From: Pelomyxa schiedti
Lineage: Eukaryota; Evosea; Pelobiontida; Pelomyxidae
Length of the DNA stretch: 21,259 bases
Reading direction: 5' to 3'
NCBI GenBank assembly: GCA_020536535.1
Contig: JAHLWZ010001075.1
Coordinates: forward strand, 1-21,259
In this document: one piece after another, positions 10,569-18,053 of the stretch
Numbering within the stretch: position 1 is the stretch's first letter
How the letters are laid out: every line of letters begins with the position of its first letter
Position numbers and translations under genes: made by a program
The notes under the pieces: generated by a model
The model's database searches: none
Told to the model about the DNA's origin: nothing
What the model saw: only the letters and a program-made list of their open reading frames with translations

Positions 10569-12532
10569 TTATGGGGAATCATGCCTTCTCCTCTTGGGCT
10601 TGGTCTCTTCCTCACTGGAGCTGCTGGAGGAAGAAGAGCTGCTGTCACTGTCACTTTCACTAGATGAACCGGAGCTTGATGATGAAGACCGGGAACTGGA
10701 ACTAGAAGAACTTCGGCTTCTTGACTTCCGGCGGGGTCTTTTTTGACCAGCTAGAGAGGCAGTAGTACTCAGGGGAGTCTTTTCTGTGGGTGGCTCAACC
10801 TTTACAGCAGGATCCCGCTCTTTGGGGGGTATTTCAGGTGCCTTATCTCCCTTATCTCCTTCCGCAGCTCTTCCTGTGTCTCTTGGTCGTTCCGCACCTC
10901 TATTACTATCTCGGTCACTTTCCCTGTCCCTGCCTCTGTCTCTATCCCTGTCCCTGTCCCTGTCTCGTTCAGTTTCTCTGCCTCTTTCCCTTCCATACTC
11001 TCGGTCCCGGTTTCTGTCATAGTCCATTCCTCTCTCCCTTCCTCTCTCTCTACCCCTGTCTCTGTTTCTTTCTCTTTCTCGTTCCCTCTCTCGTTGTTCT
11101 CTTTCCCTTTCCCTTTCTCGTTCTCGTTCTCGTTCACGTCCACGGTCACGTTCTGTTTCTCTGTCTCTATCTCTATCCACATCCTTCGATTTCTCCCGTG
11201 CTGCATTCTCAACAGCTCTCCCTCCTGTCCCTTCACTCCTGCTTGCATTCATTGCATGGCCTTCATTGTTCCTTTGATTTGGCTCATTTGTTTCTGATTT
11301 GATTGTAACTCCTGTTTCTGGTTTTTCCTTGGTACTGTCTTTCTCAATTCGAGGTTGTTCCCTGTCTTGGTCTCTCTCAGTACCAACTTCTTTGTGTGCA
11401 TGAGTGTCTCTAGGAGTTCTATCAGGTGATCTCCTTTCTCTGGTATGTGAATGGGATGCAGTGTGGGTGGATTCAAGCTCAGAGGAATGTTCTGCAGTGG
11501 TTTTTTTCGCCATTTTTTCTGCTTTCTTTGCCTCTTTTATCTTTTTTTTTTCTTCTTTTCGTTGTTGCCTTAGACGATGCTTTTCCATCTATATAACATA
11601 AGAATGGATTCTAAACAAGATGAAGGGTATTTGACCTTTTCTGCATGTTTCTTTTGCCTCAATGCTACTCTCTGGGCCTCTTTTGCCTCCTCCTCCTTTT
11701 TCATCAACTCTATTTGCTTTTCTTTTTCTTCCTCCAGGCGCTGTTGAGCCAACTGCAACTTCTTTTCGTCTTGTAACTTCCTGTTGAAAAAGAAAGAAAA
11801 GTCAATACACGAGTGGGGAACATGAACGAAAATAATAAACTGGGGGAGACAACGCCTGTTAAAAGCACTGCCTTCAACGTAATTATCAGAAATTCCAAGC
11901 GCTCGTCTGGCTTTAATGGTCTCCTCTGCCTTGAGCTTCGCTTGAATATGGGTTTCCAACCTGATTTGAAGTAAGTTCACAAGAATGTATTAAATGGATC
12001 CTAGTAATATTCAGAATATATTTTCTTTGTAAATAATGACACACGGACTCACACTTTACGTCGCTCCAATTCAGCTGGGTCAATCTCCATACTCTTCAGC
12101 TTCTCTACAATTTCAGTTCGCTTTTTATTCATTCTTTCCGTTAGTTCTTCCTCGGGGAGTCTTTGTTTGGGTTTTAGCGAAAATTGAAGTAGAGTAACAA
12201 AAAGCGTACCCGCTGTCAATCAGGCCAGTTGCTTCCGCCCACTGCATGACCTGCAGCTCCACCTGCCTCTTTCTTTGGTGCTCCAAAATTGCTTCGTCTG
12301 CCTTTGCTGTCTTCGGTGGCACCACTGGTTGATCCAACATCGCAGTGTTGTTTGCTCCCGGCGGTTGAAAACCACCGGCGCCGTAGGCCGCTCCCTGAGG
12401 CGCACCAAACGAGGGTGGATTGGGTTTAGATCTCTGAGCCGCAAATGCGTGCGGCACGAACGACAAGTTGCGCTGCACGTAGCCGTTGGTACCGGAGCCG
12501 CGAGGTGTCCGTAGACCGATATTGTTATACAT
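10569..12532 (-). CDS. CWC21: CWC21/SRRM2-type spliceosome protein with Arg-rich tail
   Basis: Five exons (12532-12210, 12160-12053, 11960-11856, 11780-11636, 11588-10569) encode about 566 residues. The N-terminus MYNNIGLRTPRGSGTNGYVQ is the hallmark of Cwc21 and human SRRM2 (SRm300), which sit in the catalytic spliceosome next to Prp8 and Snu114. The Cwf21 domain follows: AILEHQRKRQVELQ, then LPEEELTERMNKKRTEIVEKL across the first intron. Next come RRALGISDNYVEGSAF and a strongly charged coiled coil (KLQDEKKLQLAQQRLEEE). The last exon holds long Arg-Glu and Arg-Asp alternations (10,870-11,190), then SRSRSSSSS and ESDSDSSSSS runs. The tail is mostly RE/RD rather than RS, so phosphorylation control is expected mainly near the C-terminus. 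The third intron (11781-11855) best fits a GC..AG pair. Confidence 0.87.
10870..11190 (-). repeat. Degenerate simple repeat encoding alternating Arg-Glu/Arg-Asp
   Basis: The + strand is a run of short pyrimidine-rich units of the CTGTCC, CTCTCT and CTCGTT kind. On the coding (-) strand it gives alternating Arg with Glu or Asp for roughly 100 residues. The unit varies in both sequence and spacing, suggesting growth by slippage within the coding frame. Confidence 0.75.
11781..11855 (-). other. Possible GC..AG intron in the CWC21 gene
   Basis: The 3' end is a clear pyrimidine tract followed by CAACAG. The only donor that joins SAFNR to KLQDEKK in frame begins GC (75 nt). A GT alternative inside the segment gives a 30-nt intron but leaves FIIFVHVP-like residues that look non-coding. 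The segment has no in-frame stop. Confidence 0.45.
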
Positions 12533-12884
12533 GGTGTCTCAATCTTTCCTGTACCAAGCGCGATGCTGCGGATTTGCGACTTAGGCTCTCGGTGCTGGAG
12601 CCCTTTTATTTCTTTTTGGTGTTTGCTTTCTAAAGATAGCCAATGAAAAATCCCTGCCCTGATGGTGCCCAGAAAGTGGGTCTCCCATCCATTTCTACTG
12701 CCCACTGGAGTCACTGAGCCCTGAGTTCTCACTCTGAGGATCAACCTGTTGCATGATGTGACATCTGCAGATCTGGTTCGGGTTCTTTAAGAAAGGAAGC
12801 GTTGTGGTAGGCCTCCACGTGGCCAACCGCCACCGAAGTTTTTGTTTTTAAAGTGCACCCTGCGCACACTGCACATGAAAGTGA
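12533..12884. promoter_or_regulatory. Divergent promoter region (CWC21 / membrane protein)
   Basis: This 352-base gap lies between two divergent start codons. No coding stretch with family similarity was found on either strand, so it is read as two promoters and 5' leaders. No specific element could be named. Confidence 0.5.
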
Positions 12885-13898
12885 ATGGGGCCGACGCGTT
12901 GTAACGTCGCGGTGGTCGCCGTAGTGTTCGCTGCGATGCTGGCTGGGCCCTTGGTGCCGCACGCTGCCGACGGGTGGCTGGAGGCCCTGGTGGGGAGCGG
13001 CGTGGTGTCCGCCACCGGCGTGGGCGTGCACCAATTATGGGAGCTCCTCATGGTGCCCGTCTTCGGCGTGACTTGTTGGTCCCTGCTCCTTCTGCTCGCG
13101 GACACGAGCACGAGCAGGAGGGCGATGGCGAGGCATGGTTCCCATAATACGGCGCAACGGTTCGCTCCCGGGTTGCTTGCTCATGGAATCATAGCCGCGG
13201 CTCAGGGCTCTGGAATGCACTCTTCGGCGAATTCCATCTACTACGCATTGACAACCGATTCTAGGGCTGTTCCAAGCAGCCGTGCTTTGGGGGTTGTCTA
13301 TTTTCAAGATGAAGTTCTGGGTCACCATCTACTGCTCGGCGGAATTGCACTGATGATCCTATCCTTGGTTTGTTGCTATATTGGCCTTTCCTAATAACAC
13401 TCTGAAACCTGAATTCTGAAACTGCCCTGTATATCTTTTTCTGATTTTCCTTTTCTTTTCTTCCTCCCTCAGGTCCTTGCAGACTTACTCGGTGCGAGGA
13501 ATCATCAACCAACGCATACGCGCTTGTCACACTCGCAATGGCTACACACCGTAGCCCTGGATATTCTGCTACTACTTCCACTATCCGTTGCCGGCGGCAT
13601 TGCATGGTTCATGGCAGCCGTTGAAGGCCAGGTTGTGCACACCGTGGGGATTCCCCTGTGCCTCATGGTCATTGCCAGCACAGCGCTACTGATTCGGAAC
13701 CAACGCCGGCCGTGCTTGGTTGCTAGGCACTGGTGCATCGTATCCTGCCTGTCTCTGATTCTGATGATCACGTGGGGATGGTGGTTTGATTGGCACTGGC
13801 CGGAATTCGGGGTGCTTGGATTTGGACCCTTTTCGTCTTGGCCTGGAAAAATCCTGCATCACCTTACACAGCTTCTACAGGGCAAAAGCGGAAAATAA
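12885..13898 (+). CDS. Polytopic membrane protein, about seven helices, unrecognised family
   Basis: Two exons (12885-13367, 13473-13898) around a 105-nt GT..AG intron in phase 0 encode 302 residues. Hydrophobic stretches at about 8-25, 51-72, 98-115, 147-168, 190-212, 222-240 and 252-272 suggest seven membrane helices; the first could also be a signal. Polar residues cluster on helices 3 and 4: H100-G101, GSGMH (H112) and N116 in LLAHGIIAAAQGSGMHSSAN, then YFQDEVLGHH (D142, E143, H147, H148). Paired His and Asp/Glu in neighbouring helices recall intramembrane metal enzymes such as the seven-helix CREST hydrolases, or a haem or metal transporter. That is inference from pattern only. The 5' end of the gene is GC-rich compared with the second exon. 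No family name can be given with confidence. Confidence 0.75.
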
Positions 13899-14119
13899 AA
13901 GAGGCAGAAACCCCGTCCCCTAATTGTAATCTTGGTGCCGGAATCCCAACAAAAAAAGATATCGGCGGAAAAGAGTGTTGTCTTTTGATGATTTATGGAA
14001 TCTCGTCTATTGACCATGAGAAACTATCCACGGCTGATTTTTTTTCCTCCTCAGAGTGGAACGATCTCACAAAAGACAGTTTCGTTCATTTGTTTTCAAC
14101 AAAAAAAGGCACATCAAAA
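13899..14119 (+). other. Tandem intergenic region before the dehydrogenase gene
   Basis: This 221-base region separates two + strand genes. It contains short A runs and one T run and no coding segment that could be supported. Confidence 0.45.
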
Positions 14120-15785
14120 ATGAGAGTGGCGTTCATTGGTGAGTGAGACCGTAACTACGACAGTCGTTTTAACCGTTGGGAACAGGCCTCGGTGTAATGG
14201 GCAAAAGCATGTCCATGCACCTTATAAAAGCCGGTCACGAACTTTTCTTGTACTCAAGACGTGACTCCTCGGTACCGTTTTTTTTTTTTTTTTTTCTTCC
14301 CCATCCTTACTTCTTCATTCCTTACTGAGTAAACGCATGCAATTGTAATCGGAATCCTCTTGCCAGCAGCCACAGCGTCCGTTGCCTAGAGGATTCTGAG
14401 TAAACGCATGCAATTGTAATCGGAATCCTCTAGGCAACGGACGCTGTGGCTGCTGGCGGAAAATGGTGCAACACCATAAAGCAGGCAGTGAGCAATGCAG
14501 AAGTTGTGATAACGATGGTGGGATTCCCAAAGGATGTTGAAGAGGTTTACCTTTCCCCTGGAGGTATAGTGGAGAGTGCTACTCCTGGCACCCTTCTCAT
14601 AGACATGACTACCACTAAGCCATCGTTAGCTGTGGTATTCTTTCCTCATTTTCATTTTGGTAGGCTCACAGTTCCCAACTCCTTAAAGGCGATCAATGAG
14701 GCTGCATTGCACAAAGGAATAAAATTCTTGGATGCACCTGTTTCGGGTGGGGATGTTGGTGCTAGAAATGCAGCCCTGTCTATCATGGTTGGAGGCGACC
14801 AGGTAGATTTACCAAATTCTAGATTATTGTAACAATAACTGTGCACTTAGGCCACTTTCGAACAAGCAAGGCCAATATTTGAAAAACTCGGTAAAACTAT
14901 TGTACTCCAAGGTCAGAAGCCTTTGTGTAATTATAATTTCTTTCTAAAACCTTTTTAGGCCCTTGTGGTAGTGGACAACACACGAAAATGTGCAACCAGA
15001 TAGCTATTGCCTCTGGGATGATAGGTGTGATGGAAAGTCTTGTTTATGCCAGGAATGCTGGGTTGAACCCAGAAACGGTTTCCAATTGTCTCTGTTGTAC
15101 GAATCTTATCCAGACAGGTGCTCAGTTCAATATCAACAGGCGCAGCTGCCAGTTGGTCTCTAGCAAATTACACTCCTCGAGTTCTTGCTGGAAACTTTGC
15201 TCCTGGGTTCTTTGTTGAGCACTTTATCAAGGATATGGACATAGCCCTCGAAGAAGCCCATAGGTATATTAAGTACGTTGATGTACAAAAGCATAACCAC
15301 AAATAAGGATGGGTCTCGAACTTCCTGGGCTTGCCCTTGCACGCAAAATGTACGAAGATGTTGTAAAACTTGGTGGAGCAAAGCTTGGCACTCAGTCTCT
15401 GTTCATTGCACTAGAACCCCCATACAAAACACGCGACAAGTTGTGCGCTCTGGCCAACTCCGACTCAGCGCAATGGGCATCCTACGTTACAAACGCCAAG
15501 AATTCCACTCCACCGTACTATCATCAGGAACTTCTGTCAAGTGCACTCGCTGCCTGCATCAGCGCTCGCGCTAGCGCCTGCCTTGAACACGTCCGCATTA
15601 TACTGCGTGCTGGCCTGGACGCCCACACAATTGATCCCTACACAGTTCTACGTGCAGCAGAGTCTGATCCAGCTGCTTTACGCGAGCTATTGACAGCCGG
15701 CGCTCCACTCACTGCCGTTGTGCCTGTCTTGGCTCAACTACCAGGCCCTATTGCCTCTATTGTCTCCGAGTTTTCTTCCCATTGA
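14120..15785 (+). CDS. 3-hydroxyisobutyrate dehydrogenase family oxidoreductase with C-terminal extension
   Basis: Eight exons (14120-14138, 14186-14271, 14434-14634, 14689-14802, 14851-14911, 14959-15077, 15118-15263, 15308-15785) give 407 residues. The family is clear: [20 protein letters not shown] (Rossmann NAD(P) site), FLDAPVSGG (substrate loop), [14 protein letters not shown] with the catalytic lysine, and [11 protein letters not shown] and [12 protein letters not shown] in the helical domain. Members oxidise short beta-hydroxy acids, for example 3-hydroxyisobutyrate in valine breakdown; exact substrate and location are not fixed by the sequence, and no mitochondrial leader is evident before MRVAFIG. 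The usual domain ends near residue 284 (QSLFIALE). About 123 further residues in the same last exon are extra. The second intron holds a strong inverted repeat. Confidence 0.87.
14272..14433 (+). other. Intron 2 of the dehydrogenase gene, enlarged by a 71-nt insertion
   Basis: At 162 nt this is the longest intron in the window. It has an 18-base T run at 14278-14295 and the repeat structure described at 14325-14457. Without the inferred insertion it would be 91 nt. Confidence 0.75.
14325..14457 (+). repeat. Compound direct plus inverted repeat across an intron-exon junction
   Basis: A 36-base segment is repeated exactly at 14325-14360 and 14396-14431. In addition 14362-14396 is the perfect 35-base reverse complement of 14423-14457, with a 26-base loop. 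The right arm includes the 3' splice site (AG at 14432-14433) and the first 24 bases of exon 3. The 71 bases 14325-14395 can be read as an insertion: a forward copy of the 36-mer joined to an inverted copy of the junction. Confidence 0.95.
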
Positions 15786-15852
15786 TAAGTAAAAACTCAA
15801 GGGTGATTTCAACACCAAAATACTCTTCTTTTTTTTTTTATCTTCTCTGTTC
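15786..15852. other. Short convergent 3' gap between dehydrogenase and pyruvate kinase genes
   Basis: Only 67 bases separate the two facing stop codons. A T run lies at about 15830-15839. The two transcripts must overlap in their 3' untranslated parts unless these are very short. Confidence 0.6.
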
Positions 15853-17752
15853 TCATACAAACCTCACCATGGTGGTATTTGTGGTGTTGTGTAATGAAGG
15901 GAAACCTAGAGTATAGACCACAGCCTGTCCCTTGGTCACACAGTTGTTGCTAAGGAGCACAGAGTCCATGGAAGCAAGGGGGTCTGTTGGCTCTTCAGAC
16001 CACCTGTAAGCCATGCAACCTCTGACTAGACACATACGACGGACCTTGTGTTTGGAATATCAGTAAAGGAAGACAGAGAAGTTAAGTGAAATAGAGTGTA
16101 CCGTTTGGAGTGACTGAGTGAAGACATAAATGGGGAGCATTGGGCGAGACGTGGCAAGTCGGATAGCCGCGTTTCCGGTGTCAGATGAGCAGCCAAAAGC
16201 AACTGCACCAACCTGCAATTGCATGTTATTTTTAAAGAGGAAAGGGGCAGTATTTTCCTCTTCGGCTAATTTTCTGGCTGCACGGCCAATAGAGAACCCA
16301 AGGGTAGTCCCACTACTGTCTTTCTGCAAATTTGGGTCGAAGTCTCGATCGTTAAATCGCCGCCTCATTTGGGGATCACTGCGTAAAAAGTGTTCGGCTT
16401 GCAGAATAACTTGGCGCATCATCTGGACAGTTTCGACAGGGAACTCGCCAATAGCAGTTTCACCAGAAAGCATCACAGCATCCTATGGGTTTTTTTGGTT
16501 AACAAACAGCTGAAATAAGAGGGAACTTACAGTTCCATCCCACACTGCATTAGCCACATCAGAGGCCTCGGCTCTGGTGCAAGTTGGGTTATGTGTCATA
16601 GATTCAAGCATCTGTGTAGCGGTGATAACGGGAATTCCCCTTTCTACACAGCATCGGATTATGTGCTTTTGTAACTCGGGGACTTTTTCATTCCCTACTT
16701 CTACACCAAGGTCTCCTCTGGCAACCATAACGGCATCCACAACATCCAAAATTGCAGCAAGATTGTTGATTGCTTCAGGTTTTTCCAATTTAGCCACAAT
16801 CTTTGTTATCTTGCCAGATGCCTTGATAATATCACGGAGGTCGATGATGTCTTGTGCTTGTCTAGATTGACGGTAAACTTTTCAAAAGTGTAGGTACCTC
16901 CTACCTGACGAAGGAAAGGGCAATGAAATCTGGATTCAGGTTTCCCAAGGCAAATGTTGCATCCTCTGAATATTGAAATGGAAGTGAGAGGGGAGTAATA
17001 AAAGCAAATAGATAGGAAGCTACCTTTGTCCTTGGGTGTCAGAGCAGGAAGTACACCCAAATCAGTTTCGGGAAGGTTGATGCCCTTGTGATTCTTCAGG
17101 ACTCCGCCTTGGATAATTTTGCAGACAAGGTGGTCCTCATTTTTGGCAATCACCTAATACTGACGTTTGAAGGAATACTCCAAATGACAAATAAGTCCAA
17201 CCTCCAAACGAAGCAGTCCATCATCAAGGAGTATAGGATCACCCACTTTGCATTTTTCCACCAGAGGTCTGAACTTGGTGGTAATTATTCCGGGTTCGCC
17301 CATGCTCGTCGAAAACCTTTTGAAAAAATAAAATAAAATAAAGATATGTAGCACAACAAGAAAAACACCAATGAACCCACCAGCGTCACAAGCTAAAAAC
17401 AACACCAAATAGACAACAAACAATCAAAAGAAAACGGAACCTACCTCATGATGACAGTTCCCCCTCTTGTCAGATTGATTGAGCCGCCCTCGAAGGGGTT
17501 GCACCTGATCTTGGGCCCCTGCAGATCCACCAAAGTGGCGACCTCCTTCCCCTGGCGCTCCGCCGCGGCGCGCACGGCGCGGTCCAGCGCCACGAGGTCC
17601 GCCGCCTGCCCGTGGCTGCAGTTGTAGCGCACCACGTTGACGCCCGCCTCGAAGAGCCGGTCCAGGACGCCAGGGCGCGTGCTGGCGGGCCCAAGAGTGG
17701 CCACGATTTTGACGAGGGGCTTGGCGCCGGGTGGCACTACGTGTTGCTGCAT
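15853..17752 (-). CDS. PYK: Pyruvate kinase
   Basis: Seven exons (17752-17445, 17316-17202, 17153-17024, 16965-16905, 16861-16531, 16482-16102, 16044-15853) give 505 residues, the usual length. The enzyme moves phosphate from phosphoenolpyruvate to ADP in the last step of glycolysis. Family motifs in order are [41 protein letters not shown] in the B domain, [37 protein letters not shown] with the catalytic lysine region, [42 protein letters not shown] and [11 protein letters not shown]. The C-terminal domain follows, ending near [12 protein letters not shown]. The ATG at 17752 is used because it is the first in frame. No targeting peptide is evident, which suits a cytosolic enzyme. The first exon (about 17480-17720) is much more GC-rich than the others. 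Confidence 0.95.
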
Positions 17753-18053
17753 GTGTGTTGGTTGGCCCAAGGGGTTTTCTTTGTTTGGTTGTTGGTTTTT
17801 TTCGTTTGTTGGCGGGTTGCTCCTGGCGTTGTTTTTCGCAGCGAAATTGTTACGCGAAGAGTCAGGCGAGAATTTCCTAAGATTCGATGTCCTTTGGGGT
17901 GAGGGTTAGACTTCCTCTTGAGACAGTCACTATGGAACGCACTGCGCACAAATACACTGTTTGGCTCAGATGTACAATGTATTCTGCCCAACCAGAGTTT
18001 GAATGAATCAACTGTTCGTTTCCTTTTGGGCTTTTGATCACCGAAGTCTACGC
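17753..18053. promoter_or_regulatory. Divergent promoter region (pyruvate kinase / PIP-box phosphatase)
   Basis: This 301-base gap lies between divergent start codons. GT-rich sequence occupies about 17750-17830. An in-frame upstream ATG at 18003 would add 17 residues to the phosphatase; the downstream ATG at 18054 is preferred because it places a PIP box exactly at the N-terminus. Confidence 0.5.

Noticed and set aside
10786-11302. Leu/Ser-rich + strand open frames resembling membrane segments
   Set aside because: They are antisense readings of the RE/RD repeat of CWC21. The apparent hydrophobicity comes from pyrimidine-rich simple sequence.
13790-14146. Open frame bridging the membrane protein and the dehydrogenase
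   Set aside because: Its left part is an off-frame reading of the membrane protein exon, and the right part is untranslated sequence leading into the true start at 14120. No fusion is supported.
15540-15740. Ankyrin repeats in the dehydrogenase extension
   Set aside because: The LLxAGA-like pieces are suggestive, but the TPLH-type core is absent, so no domain was annotated.
18003-18053. Upstream ATG as the phosphatase start
   Set aside because: It would add 17 residues unlike any phosphatase leader and bury the N-terminal PIP motif. It remains possible without transcript data.
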